From Endozoicomonas_A sp049275935 (GTDB lineage: Bacteria; Pseudomonadota; Gammaproteobacteria; Pseudomonadales; Endozoicomonadaceae), in assembly GCF_049275935.1 (NCBI RefSeq), contig NZ_CP184830.1, positions 3,286,001-3,350,000 on the forward strand: a stretch of 64,000 nt of DNA. Direction: 5' to 3'. The notes under the pieces are model-generated. The model was not told the origin of the DNA and ran no database searches. It was given only the letters and a program-made list of their open reading frames with translations. A program made the translations under genes and the position numbers. The number at the start of each line of letters is the position of its first letter. Within the stretch, counting starts at the first letter, position 1. Below are positions 1 to 8,754 of the stretch, piece by piece.

Positions 1-809
1 CCCAGTTTGATGCGACTGACATCCTGACCCTTGATCAGCATATCGGCTTTACAGATGGCGTAGGACTCCGGGTTCAGCTCTTGGCCAAAGGCCGTCATAC
101 GAGCTTTTGTATTATGCTTGTATACGTACTCCATTCCCGCAGAGAGAAAGCCGCCTGTACCTGCCGTTGGATCATAAATACTGCGAACGATCCCTTCTTT
201 GGTTAAAGCATCATCATCTTCCATAAACACCAGTGAAGTGGTGAGCTCGACAATATCCCTTGGGGTAAAGTGTTCACCGGCGGTTTCGTTGGAAGATTCG
301 GCAAAGCGACGGATCAGTTCTTCAAACACCAAGCCCATATCGTGGTTGCTGATCGCCTTGGGGCTGAGGTCGATGGTGGCAAACTTCCGCAGTACCTTGA
401 ACAGCAGGTTGGCTTCGTTCAGGCTGCCTACAAACTCATCAAACTTGAAATGCTCAAAGATTTCACGGGCATCTTTGGAGAAGGAGAGGACATAGTTTTC
501 AAGGTTGTCCTTGATATCGCCCTGACCCATCTTCGACAGGTTCATGGGTGAAGTATTGAAAAACGACAATCCAGAAGCACGCAGCAGCATCTTCTCCATG
601 CCTTCTTCAGGCAGGTTCATGGCCTTTACTTTTTCGTGCTGGGCAACCACTGCTTCCTTGGTGGGCTCCAGAACGCATTCCAGGCGGCGCAGCAGGGTAA
701 ACGGTAAGATGATGCGCCCGTACTGGGATTGCTTGAAATCGCCTCGCAGGAGGTCGGCTACGGACCAGATGAAGGCGGCAAGGTTGTTAGAGGTTTGGGT
801 GTTGGGCAT
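1..809 (-). CDS. hsdM: Type I restriction-modification DNA methyltransferase subunit, 3' end beyond window
   Basis: N6-adenine methyltransferase subunit of a type I restriction-modification system. It modifies host DNA in complex with HsdS and HsdR. The reading frame starts at the ATG at 807-809 (MPNTQTSNNLAAFIWSVADL), which is the usual HsdM N-terminal helical domain. It continues through the motif FTPRDIVEL and the SAM-binding motif DPTAGTGGF, followed by FGQELNPESYAICKADM. The catalytic NPPF region would lie left of position 1, so the gene is cut by the window edge and hsdS/hsdR cannot be seen. The frame is fully open to the edge. It probably belongs to an older genomic island at the same livH site, because a decayed integrase end lies just upstream (1034-1192). 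Confidence 0.9.
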   Translation of the reverse strand, partial: MPNTQTSNNLAAFIWSVADLLRGDFKQSQYGRIILPFTLLRRLECVLEPTKEAVVAQHEKVKAMNLPEEGMEKMLLRASGLSFFNTSPMNLSKMGQGDIKDNLENYVLSFSKDAREIFEHFKFDEFVGSLNEANLLFKVLRKFATIDLSPKAISNHDMGLVFEELIRRFAESSNETAGEHFTPRDIVELTTSLVFMEDDDALTKEGIVRSIYDPTAGTGGFLSAGMEYVYKHNTKARMTAFGQELNPESYAICKADMLIKGQDVSRIKL

Positions 810-1033
810 ATCTTGACCAGATTGAGCTTTTGGCTGGCAGGTGAGTCAGCAAAAGTGACCAATTGATTGACTTTGATGCTGCTAGAGTACATCAAAAGTT
901 CAGTATTAACGAATAGCGAAATATGTTTACCCAAGCTCTGGCGTTCAGGGTTGCACATTCGAAAACTATAAAAATAGAAGTCTCTGAATCGTAAGGGCAT
1001 ATTGTTATTGTCGTCTAATAGGTAATGGCAATA

Positions 1034-1192
1034 CCAGAAGCTTTTGCAGGTATTCAGCGAGGGTTGGGTTACTGCCTTTTGGCTTGGGCGGGCGGCCCTC
1101 TGTGTCAGGATAGTGGGTGTAACTTCTACAGGCACTACTTTTGCTCTTTCCCTACCAAGAGCCGTTGTCGTATGAGAGAATCAGCCTGGCAT
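1034..1192 (-). pseudogene. Decayed 5' end of a tyrosine integrase gene
   Basis: This fragment is homologous to the N-terminus of the intact integrase at 18801-20006. It shares the peptides SHTTTALGRE, VVPVEVTPT and then PKGSN.TLAEYLQKLL. Codon 4 is a TGA stop (ATG CCA GGC TGA), and about 165 bp between the VTPT and PKGS parts are missing. No catalytic region is present, so it cannot function. Its place immediately before a truncated livH start mirrors the arrangement int-livH at 18801-20178. It therefore appears to be the right end of an earlier element of the same type. Confidence 0.8.
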
Positions 1193-1204
1193 TAGGGGTT
1201 TTCA

Positions 1205-1331
1205 CAAGAATAAAAACGAGGTCGTGGAATGGGGGATTCAGGTTTTTACCTTATTCAGCAACTGCTTAACGGGCTGACGATAGGCAGTACTTACGCTCTG
1301 ATTGCTATCGGTTATACCATGGTTTATGGGA
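1205..1331 (+). repeat. Left copy of the livH-start direct repeat (attL-like)
   Basis: This stretch repeats 20152-20280 with a few mismatches and a two-base difference in an A run. It covers the livH leader and its first ~34 codons. Identity stops abruptly after the sequence TATACCATGGTTTAYGG, which marks the likely recombination boundary of the island between here and 20280. Confidence 0.8.
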
Positions 1332-1375
1332 TTTTTACTTTTCTAATAGATAATAAAATCAATCAGTTATATTGA
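1229..1375 (+). pseudogene. Truncated livH 5' fragment left by island integration
   Basis: The first 34 codons match intact livH at 20178 (MGDSGFYLIQQLLNGLTIGS and on to YTMVYG). After that the frame runs into unrelated sequence and stops at TGA 1373-1375, giving a 48-residue dead peptide. It has no membrane permease function. It is the displaced 5' end of livH, created when the element to its right inserted inside the coding region. Confidence 0.85.
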
Positions 1376-1825
1376 GTGATGATTTTTCAGGGACATATTT
1401 TTGAACCTCGAACATCTAAAATAGTGTGAATAGGTTTAAGAGGGTTCTAAATAGTCCTGTCTTGCCAATACTCAAAAAAAGTAATTATACCACTATAAAA
1501 AAGGGAACCTTAATTTGAAAAATCTATCTGCTGGTTTTCTTTCTGACACTTATACTCATCGGCTTTCATATCAGCATATTGTGTTCACCCTATGACTGAA
1601 GCAAGATCAAAGTATTGAGTCAGCAATGAGCCAGACAATAGTAATGTTATTGAGCTGTGGAGGGACGGTTGTTATCCCGATAGCTGGCTAAAAAGAAACG
1701 CTATGATGATATGCGAACTTTCAAGCATTTATAGAGTTAATGGCCAGTTACCTAAAGCAACCATGCACTCGCTTTGCAAGTTAAGAATAAACCGGACTAG
1801 TAGAGATGGAGTGGAGTAGCTTCCT
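1376..1825. other. Left end of the island, no gene seen
   Basis: About 450 bp of AT-rich sequence between the livH fragment and the resolvase gene. I see no convincing coding frame, tRNA or clear terminator. It is the left boundary zone of the inserted element. Confidence 0.4.
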
Positions 1826-2386
1826 CTATGTCCTTGTGCCCACGATGTTATAGAGAGTCTGCCTGCTAATGCCGTACTCATGAGCCAGTGCTTTCTTTTG
1901 TTCACCGGCACTTACTCGGTCTTTCAATTCAGCTACTTGTTTTTCTGTTAGCTTGGGCATGGCTCCGATCTGTTTGCCTTTCTTCCTGGCGGACACAATA
2001 CCTTCCCGCTGCCGCTCTCTAATCATGCTTCTCTCGAATTCTGCGAAGGCTCCCATCATTTGAAGCATGAGTGTATGCATAGGATTGCTGCCATCGGTGA
2101 AAGTCAGGTTCTCTTTATGGAACTGGATGGTAACACCCTGATTGGTTAGGTCTTCAACCAGCTTCTGAAGGTCTTTAAGGCTGCGTGCAAGTCGATCTAT
2201 GGAGTGGACGTGTAAATGATCACCTTTTCGCAAATGGCGCAGACAGGCTTTTAATTGAGGCCGATTGGTGTCCTTGCCACTGCAATGGTCTTCAAAGCAG
2301 GTATCCAGTTCAACATCTTCCAGTTGCCGGGCAGTGTTCTGGTCAATACTGCTGACTCTGATGTATCCGACATTTTGGCCTTTCAT
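1826..2386 (-). CDS. Serine recombinase (resolvase/invertase family)
   Basis: A 186-residue small serine recombinase that cuts and rejoins DNA through a 5'-phosphoserine link. The catalytic serine is in the N-terminal motif YIRVSSIDQN (about residues 8-17). The arginine motif follows in IDRLARSLKDL. The long E-helix FAEFERSMIRERQREGI and a C-terminal helix-turn-helix (ALAHEYGISRQTLYNIV) complete the normal architecture and length of Tn3-type resolvases. It could act in element resolution or site-specific inversion. No transposase partner is nearby. Confidence 0.9.
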   Translation of the reverse strand: MKGQNVGYIRVSSIDQNTARQLEDVELDTCFEDHCSGKDTNRPQLKACLRHLRKGDHLHVHSIDRLARSLKDLQKLVEDLTNQGVTIQFHKENLTFTDGSNPMHTLMLQMMGAFAEFERSMIRERQREGIVSARKKGKQIGAMPKLTEKQVAELKDRVSAGEQKKALAHEYGISRQTLYNIVGTRT

Positions 2387-2619
2387 TCAACTACGTCCTT
2401 TACTTCTTCGAGTAAAAGAGAAATTAGACTTTGTTTTACATCGTGTCCAATTGATCAGATCAAAGGTTATTTGACACACTAAATCAATGGCTTAGAAGCA
2501 AGGGATTAGGTGTCCAGAAGGTACACTCAATTTTACAAGGTGGAGGGTCAATTGGAGAGGCTCAGGACCTTTGGCCTTTGATGGTATAGTGAAACAGAAT
2601 CTCATCAAGGACCGATGGC

Positions 2620-3063
2620 ATGAACAATAAACACGCTCGCTTTCTAGCTGAATACCTCATTGATCAAAACGCAACCAGGGCCGCTATAGCCGCTGGTTAC
2701 AGCCCAAAGACAGCCAGAAGCCAGGGCTCTCGCCTGTTGACAAATGCTGACATTCAGATCGCTCTTCGTGAGCAGCAGGAGCAACTAAGTACTGAACTCA
2801 AAATCACGGCTGCTGACAAGCGCAGAAAGCTTTGGGCGATTGCTCAGTTTTGCAGTGAGGTTGTGGAAGGGGTCGATGGTGAGTTCTCCATGAGAAACCC
2901 GAGGGCAGCGACAGCAGCTGTTGCTGAGTTAAACAAGATGGATGGGGAATACAAACAGGCTGGTAATGAACTACCACAAGTGACTTTCATCCAGCAGTTT
3001 GGTGACAGCAGTGGTCATTTGAAAGATCAGCAATTTGTTGTCACCGCTCACCAAGAAGAATGA
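2620..3063 (+). CDS. Phage terminase small subunit-like protein
   Basis: 147 residues. The N-terminus (NNKHARFLAEYLIDQNATRA, then AAIAAGYSPKTARSQGSRLL) matches the DNA-binding helix-turn-helix of Terminase_2 small subunits, which recognise phage DNA for packaging. No large terminase, portal or capsid gene is near, so a full packaging operon is absent. Solitary small terminases occur in phage satellites and in degraded prophages. That reading fits the neighbouring recombinase and integrase genes but is inference. Confidence 0.75.
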   Translation: MNNKHARFLAEYLIDQNATRAAIAAGYSPKTARSQGSRLLTNADIQIALREQQEQLSTELKITAADKRRKLWAIAQFCSEVVEGVDGEFSMRNPRAATAAVAELNKMDGEYKQAGNELPQVTFIQQFGDSSGHLKDQQFVVTAHQEE

Positions 3064-3325
3064 TAGGGGGGGGAGACCAGGGGGGGAGCTGGACAGGGAG
3101 TCCCGATGATACTTTAGTTCATATGTGGGGGAGCAATACGCACAACTCTAGTGACAGAAAATACATGTCATATAAGCTATTTGCCCTGCATAACAGTCTT
3201 ATACTGAACAAGTAAAAAACTCATGATGGAGTATTTTCTGTTTTGGGAGCCAGCGACAAAAAAGAAGTTTCATGGAGCTGTTTAAAAAAATGGCCTTTTT
3301 CATGAGGGATCATAGGCCCCTAAAT
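3064..3325. other. Intergenic region with two G runs
   Basis: It starts with two runs of seven to eight G separated by a few bases (about 3064-3088), followed by GGGAG-type sequence. No coding frame is evident. Function unknown. Confidence 0.3.
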
Positions 3326-4342
3326 TCAGTCGATGGTGATTTTTATCTGAGGAAAACGGCTCTCAATCTCTCGGATAAAAGGGGTTATGTTTGAGACACC
3401 CCAGTTACGGGCGATATAGTACTCCTGGCCTTGATAGAAGAACTCAGCCTTTTGTTGGGTTCTGTACCTTCTGTACTTCTCTTCATTATCTGTAATTTCA
3501 TCCAGGGTCTTAAGCAGTCGAAATGCGCAGGAAGTATTATTTCGAAGGAACTCAAATGTTGCTTCATCAATCAGTTCTGCATGTTCGAGTGCTTTGACTG
3601 CCAGATAGCCAATGTTGGACTTTTTAAAGCCAGTTTCGAAGGGTTCTCCATCGATGTGAAGGCTTAACAGGGATCGGTCTTTATTGTCTGTTCGTGCCGC
3701 TCGCTCCTCCCGCTTCTTGTGCCGGACGTTAACCTGATAATCTACTGCTTCAGGCAGAGGAATAATCTGTTCAACGTTCAGTAGCAGGTGGTCTTCGAAC
3801 CGTAATGGGTTCAGTCGGACACAGGTTATGTCGAGATCACGGTCATTGAGCCACAATACGGACGTGGTAATTTCTTTTGAAAAGTTCCGGGCAGCCAGAA
3901 CAATGCGGGTTTCCTGAGCAAAGTCCTCGCTGGAGGGGGAGTCCCAACCCAGAAAACTCAGTAGTGAACTTTCAGCATCTGCGTCCTGGTCGTTGTCGGT
4001 CAGAAATTGCTTATAGGCATTGATGGCCTGGTCCCAGGTTAAATTGGCAACCATTGCTGCATAACGAATAGCTTGTAGCTCCATATGGCCGCCCAGATCG
4101 TCCCGCTTCAGCTCAATTACAACCAGATTGGCATTGGTGTCTATGCCCAGTAGGTCAATGCGTCGGTTTGATTCGACAAAATCGCCATACTCTTCCGCAA
4201 TGATCAATGTATCCGGGCTGATGGCTTCAATATTGGCTTTCAGAAGTCGTTGAAGGTCTTGCCTCTCTTTCAGGTTCTCTTGTTCAAATGAAGTCGCTTC
4301 AACGGGGGTTAGTGAATCGCTGGTGATTTCATAAATTGGCAT
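3326..4342 (-). CDS. NucS-like PD-(D/E)xK nuclease domain protein (DUF91-like)
   Basis: 338 residues. Around residues 55-95 it has the hallmarks of a PD-(D/E)xK nuclease of the NucS/DUF91 type: NRRIDLLGID (the acidic residue), LVVIELKRDD (the ExK pair), then ELQAIRYAAMV. The C-terminal part (after about 220) is a separate domain, with SLHIDGEPFETG and a terminal PFIREIESRFPQIKI. Such proteins occur often in defence islands as stand-alone nucleases. It is transcribed in the same direction as the defence module at 5365-15643, but a plus-strand gene lies between them. Whether it cuts foreign DNA is inference. Confidence 0.7.
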   Translation of the reverse strand: MPIYEITSDSLTPVEATSFEQENLKERQDLQRLLKANIEAISPDTLIIAEEYGDFVESNRRIDLLGIDTNANLVVIELKRDDLGGHMELQAIRYAAMVANLTWDQAINAYKQFLTDNDQDADAESSLLSFLGWDSPSSEDFAQETRIVLAARNFSKEITTSVLWLNDRDLDITCVRLNPLRFEDHLLLNVEQIIPLPEAVDYQVNVRHKKREERAARTDNKDRSLLSLHIDGEPFETGFKKSNIGYLAVKALEHAELIDEATFEFLRNNTSCAFRLLKTLDEITDNEEKYRRYRTQQKAEFFYQGQEYYIARNWGVSNITPFIREIESRFPQIKITID

Positions 4343-4621
4343 AGCTCTATTACCCTCTTACCCTTCCAATATATCAGACACAAACCGGGCAAAGCCACGA
4401 TTCAGCTGAGGTTTAGACGGGTACTGCAACATCATATTCTGCTATCTGATAGGCTACCTTGTGGTTGGTATAGTTTTCGAGGACAAACCCTCAGTCAATG
4501 GGTTGGCTCATGTAGTACTGCCAAATAGACACTATCACCTGAGCTATAATTTTGTTTCACTGGATTTACCTGGATTGTCAGAGCTTTCTTCTCTAAAAAT
4601 AATTAGCAAGCTGAGGTTTTA

Positions 4622-5080
4622 ATGGATTCAGATTGGATTGTAATGAGTGACCTGAAAATCATAAGAAATAAAAGTGAGTTGGACGGCACTCATTTTGTTG
4701 AACTACAGCCCGGCCACTTTAATGGTAAGCATTGGTCTGATAACTCTATTTTCATCATGGATGACCATTTCAGTTATTTCGACAGGGTGATCAAATCTGC
4801 GGTTAGCCGATATGGTTTTTATGGATACACGGTCATAAAAAAATCAGAGTGGCTTGAAATACTAGAGCTTTATAAAAAACTACTGGTAGAGCTTGAAACA
4901 GCTACGCACCTCAGCGACTTAAAGCCTTATGTGGATATTTATGGTGATGGCATTAATCGCCTGATTCAACAGAGGTTCGATGATAACATGGGTATTTTTA
5001 AGAAGACTGTTCAAGAGCTGGTTGACTGGATCGAGGAGCAACTCAAAAACAAGAAGTGTATTACCATAATCGGCCTGTGA
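4622..5080 (+). CDS. Hypothetical protein, 152 residues
   Basis: Family not recognised. The start at 4622 follows a GAGG motif 6 bp upstream; an in-frame ATG at 4643 is a second choice. The protein is mixed in character, aromatic-rich in the N-half (HFNGKHWSDNSIFIMDDHFSYF) and helical and acidic/basic in the C-half (VQELVDWIEEQLKNKK). It has no signal peptide or membrane segment. Its size and shape would suit an immunity-type protein, but nothing in the sequence proves that. It lies alone between two minus-strand genes. Confidence 0.6.
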   Translation: MDSDWIVMSDLKIIRNKSELDGTHFVELQPGHFNGKHWSDNSIFIMDDHFSYFDRVIKSAVSRYGFYGYTVIKKSEWLEILELYKKLLVELETATHLSDLKPYVDIYGDGINRLIQQRFDDNMGIFKKTVQELVDWIEEQLKNKKCITIIGL

Positions 5081-5364
5081 GTTTGATTTTTTCTACTCCG
5101 TTGGTCTTACTCTTTTATGACATAAGCCGCTTGAACCACCCTTCGTTTATAATGCTTTCATGCTCTTTTGCAGGCTGTAATATTACAAGGTCCCAATGCA
5201 GGTATGACGGGGCAATTAGCACTAGAAATACTGACAGGGCTTCATACCACCTCCCATCAGATTCCATAATGTTCGTCAGTAAATATAACTCAATATTGAG
5301 TTGTCAAGCTTCTTGCGAAAAACCACACCGCACAGGGCGGCTGTCGGTATTCTATTCATTACAT

Positions 5365-5961
5365 TCAAACAGCAGCCTTCAATTCGGATTGATAAGTCAG
5401 ATCATAAAACAACACATAAAGTATTTTTCTAATTTCCTGCTTGCAATAGTCAATATGAAGATGTCCGGGAGGGGAGGTGGCTGCATCAACTGTCCAGCGA
5501 ACCAGCTCAGGCTCCTCCTTCAAGAGAGAATCTGTTTCTTTCTCAAAAAATTCATCCCAAAGGCAGCGGATAATCGAAACATGATCACGATGATCATTAC
5601 TGCAAGCGATCCCGGCTAACTCCATTTGATCATCACGATACAGCTCCCGATAGGCTTGTGTTGCAAGGTTCGACAAGTCACATTCAATAGGTAGTGGCAC
5701 TTGAAAAAGGTGTGTGTTTTCAAATCGGAAGCAAGCAGCAAGATAGATGAAAAAATCACCCGTGACTTCAAAGTTACCATCTTTGGCAAAAGAGTATCGA
5801 TTGCCTATCTCAGTTCTTGCTCCTATGACTTCTTCCGCATAGCGGTAAATATTTTTAGCCTTCTGACAGATCAGACGCATTTTTTCTTGGGCACTTTCTT
5901 CCTGAATTTCTTTCACGAACTGATAGCAGTCGCCAGTAAACTTACCCAGCTTTAATTTCAT
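5365..5961 (-). CDS. Hypothetical protein at the end of the defence operon
   Basis: A 198-residue protein not recognised as any family. It starts 28 bp after the stop of the helicase gene, the same spacing as between the other genes of this operon, so it is probably the fifth gene of the module. It is largely helical, with conserved-looking stretches such as DGNFEVTGDFFIYLAACFRF and CSNDHRDHVSIIRCLWDEFF. No signal peptide, transmembrane segment or known nuclease motif is evident. Confidence 0.65.
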   Translation of the reverse strand: MKLKLGKFTGDCYQFVKEIQEESAQEKMRLICQKAKNIYRYAEEVIGARTEIGNRYSFAKDGNFEVTGDFFIYLAACFRFENTHLFQVPLPIECDLSNLATQAYRELYRDDQMELAGIACSNDHRDHVSIIRCLWDEFFEKETDSLLKEEPELVRWTVDAATSPPGHLHIDYCKQEIRKILYVLFYDLTYQSELKAAV

Positions 5962-5989
5962 GGAAGGCAGCCTCCTTATTTAACAACGG

Positions 5990-8725
5990 TCAGCTGCTCC
6001 ACCCTTCTCGCATCAGGCTGGCAAAATCCCGCTGTGAAAGCACTTGGGAACAGTCTCTCCATTCATTATCCGATGGTTGCATAGACGCATTATATCTCAA
6101 GTCGAAACCAGTGGCTTCTCTGTGGTCGTGAATATATTCGTCCATTTTTTCGCCGAGTGTTTCAATATCTTCAATCCATTCATCTTTGATGGTATCCGGC
6201 AATGAACCGAACAGGTCAAAGCGATCACGCATTCTCTCTGAAAGGCGGTCATACACTTTTTCATCGACAGTTTGTTCGTTGACCAGATTTAACATATCCA
6301 CGCGATCACGAGCTTGTCCGAAACGCTTGATACGCCCGATTCGTTGTTCCAGTTTTGTGGGGTTCCAGGGCAGGTCAATATTGATTAGTGTGCCCAGAGT
6401 TTGCAGGTTAAGACCTTCGCAGGCAGCATCAGTCGCCACCATAATTCTGAGTTCGCGATCCGCCACCATTTCTTTGAGGGTTTCCCGCTGAATACCAACT
6501 GCCTCACCTTCACGGTATAACTTACTTCGTCCTGCACCAGCATAAAGTCCAACAGCTTCTTGCTTGTATCGTTTGGCTAACGAATCCGCTACCCAGTGTG
6601 CTGTATCGTAATATTGACTGAAGATAATAACGCCATGTTCAAGCCAGCCTTCTGTTTCCAGATAATGGATTACAGCGTTCAGCTTGGGGTCTTCTTTGAC
6701 CTGTTTCAGGCGGTGCAGCAGTGTGGTCAGTGCTGACCGCTCAGCATCGTTCTGAACGACAAGATCAAAATCTTCATCATCTGTCTCTTCGTGGATGGTG
6801 CGACCTTCCAGTAATTTTTGTGCAGTATTGATGCCTGCAATCACGCTGGAACAGATTCGTTGTTCCATCAGGTTCTTCATAAAGCCACCACCTTTGCCGT
6901 CTTTACTCAGCGCTTTCCCAAATACCCTTGCTTCGGCATAGGCTTCCCGGAAATGCTCGCTGGTGCGCAGCGCCTGCCCTTCAAATAAGGCATGAAAGTC
7001 ATTCACTTTCCGGACCAGATTCAGGTTTGGGTGAATATCAACACCAATTTTTTTCAACAATCCTGCATCTTCCAGCGTGGTACGTTTTCGTAATACAACA
7101 TGGCGTACAAAAGGGTTTTCCCTCTGGAAGAAACTGGCTCCTGCAATGGTGCTTTCCAGAGCAAATTGCAAATCTTCCCGCACATCGATGCTCAAATCCG
7201 TATAAGATCCGCCTTGCCATTTGTCTTTGGGAATGCCTAAATCTTGTCGGATAGCACTGTATAAACGTCGTGCACGACCTTCATTAGTGGAGTTCAATGT
7301 CGGCAGCGGTGAACGTAAGAGTTCCCATGCATATTGCGGATCTGTCACCTCCTCTTCTCCCGAAAAAATCGGCAGCACGTCTTTTGGGCTATGCCAGGGG
7401 GCAAAGTCATTACCCAACACAAAACGACCTTTCCCCTGATGTAAAACCCGTACCAAATCCCAAAGGTCCTCTGGTCGAGTCTGGATAGGGGTTGCAGTCC
7501 CCAACAACACGTGGTCAGAACGAGCGGCGACTTCCCTGATAAAATCGAGCAAGGCGTTCGGACTGCCGGCATCTTTACCAAAACCTTGTCGACTCCGGGC
7601 TTTGTGTGCCTCATCCAGAATCACCAGGCCATAATTTAATCCAAGCAGGTATTGTTTTTCCAGAGAGTCACGCATCATCAGACCGGTAGAAACAATACCG
7701 ATACGGAGCGGACATTTGGCGATGTGTTCTGTACCAGAAGGCGAAACCGCCCGGTCATCGTGATCCCACCAGACCTTTTTCTCGGTATTCCAGCGAGCAC
7801 AGGGGACACCCAGCTTATCCATCATTTCGGTTTGCCACTGCTCACAGAGTGTTGCAGGGGCAAAGATGATAACCGGCTTGCGTCGCTTTTTTTCTTTCTC
7901 TGCCAGCAGGCACAGCGCCAACATCGCAGTACCCATAGAAAGGGTTTTACCTAACCCGACTTCATCGGCCAGCAATAACCGAACAACGCCATAATTCCGG
8001 TAGTGGCTCAGACATTCTGTGATAAACCCCTGTTGCCAAGGCTGCAAACTCATGCCCTCCCGATACATCGGGCTTTCTACCAATGCAGCAGGCGCCAGGT
8101 TGTCATCGCTGCTGATTTCATCCACGATGATTTCATGACGACGACCACGGCGTTTAATCTCCCTGCATACTGCCTCCGGTAATGGGCGGGCGGCATTCCA
8201 GAGGTAATCAAATTCTTCCTCTATCCATGCCACGCCTTCCGGTGAGCTGTCTTCCCAAAGAATTTCGTAGTGTCTCTGCCAACCGCTACTGGTTTCATTC
8301 ATTGAGCCAATGAAGCCCAGTTTTCTGCCATCTGCCAGCTCAATCACGCCAGCCTTGCCATGGACAAAACCACACACACTGTCTGGAGCAACCCGAATCA
8401 CCTGCCCCCGCTTTGCCAGAAACTCGTCCAGTCGTTTATAGCGGGAGCGGTTGAGCAAAGACTCGGCTTCAATATCATTTTTGTTCCAGCGCCCAATCAT
8501 TTTCGATTCACGCAGCTGCGCTACTTTGAGGTCGTCGGGATGAATATCCACATTACAAACGATTTTTACATCGGGTATGTCTTCAATCCATTCGTGAGCC
8601 ACCTCAAACAGTGAGCTGGTAAAATAACCTGCAATACGCTTGTAGCTCCGGGCGCCTTTCAGATGATCCGCCAGAAAGGTTTTATCCAGTTGGTGAGTGC
8701 GGGATGAAAAGCGCCGAATACTCAT
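5990..8725 (-). CDS. PLD-SNF2 helicase of the defence module
   Basis: 911 residues. The N-terminal ~190 residues form a phospholipase D-like domain (CGFVHGKAGV, then IGSMNETSSGW), normally a nuclease or DNA-binding fold. A SNF2-type superfamily 2 helicase follows: Walker A DEVGLGKT with Lys260, motif II LDEAHKA, and a C-terminal helicase domain ending in the arginine-finger motif QRIGRIKRFGQ. It should hydrolyse ATP to translocate on double-stranded DNA. It lies 29 bp downstream of the methylase gene in the same operon. Helicases with a fused PLD domain are typical of restriction-like phage defence systems, so a role in recognising or destroying unmodified DNA is the likely job. Confidence 0.85.
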   Translation of the reverse strand: MSIRRFSSRTHQLDKTFLADHLKGARSYKRIAGYFTSSLFEVAHEWIEDIPDVKIVCNVDIHPDDLKVAQLRESKMIGRWNKNDIEAESLLNRSRYKRLDEFLAKRGQVIRVAPDSVCGFVHGKAGVIELADGRKLGFIGSMNETSSGWQRHYEILWEDSSPEGVAWIEEEFDYLWNAARPLPEAVCREIKRRGRRHEIIVDEISSDDNLAPAALVESPMYREGMSLQPWQQGFITECLSHYRNYGVVRLLLADEVGLGKTLSMGTAMLALCLLAEKEKKRRKPVIIFAPATLCEQWQTEMMDKLGVPCARWNTEKKVWWDHDDRAVSPSGTEHIAKCPLRIGIVSTGLMMRDSLEKQYLLGLNYGLVILDEAHKARSRQGFGKDAGSPNALLDFIREVAARSDHVLLGTATPIQTRPEDLWDLVRVLHQGKGRFVLGNDFAPWHSPKDVLPIFSGEEEVTDPQYAWELLRSPLPTLNSTNEGRARRLYSAIRQDLGIPKDKWQGGSYTDLSIDVREDLQFALESTIAGASFFQRENPFVRHVVLRKRTTLEDAGLLKKIGVDIHPNLNLVRKVNDFHALFEGQALRTSEHFREAYAEARVFGKALSKDGKGGGFMKNLMEQRICSSVIAGINTAQKLLEGRTIHEETDDEDFDLVVQNDAERSALTTLLHRLKQVKEDPKLNAVIHYLETEGWLEHGVIIFSQYYDTAHWVADSLAKRYKQEAVGLYAGAGRSKLYREGEAVGIQRETLKEMVADRELRIMVATDAACEGLNLQTLGTLINIDLPWNPTKLEQRIGRIKRFGQARDRVDMLNLVNEQTVDEKVYDRLSERMRDRFDLFGSLPDTIKDEWIEDIETLGEKMDEYIHDHREATGFDLRYNASMQPSDNEWRDCSQVLSQRDFASLMREGWSS

Positions 8726-8754
8726 TAATGCCTCTTACTGATGATATTGAAGGT

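Noticed and set aside
758..1135. A 125-residue minus-strand frame overlapping the hsdM start
   Set aside because: It is the shifted reading of the decayed integrase end running into the hsdM 5' region, not a gene.
1..4342. hsdM and the NucS-like nuclease as one restriction-modification pair
   Set aside because: They lie on different sides of the inferred island boundary near 1331, and DUF91-type nucleases are not subunits of type I systems.
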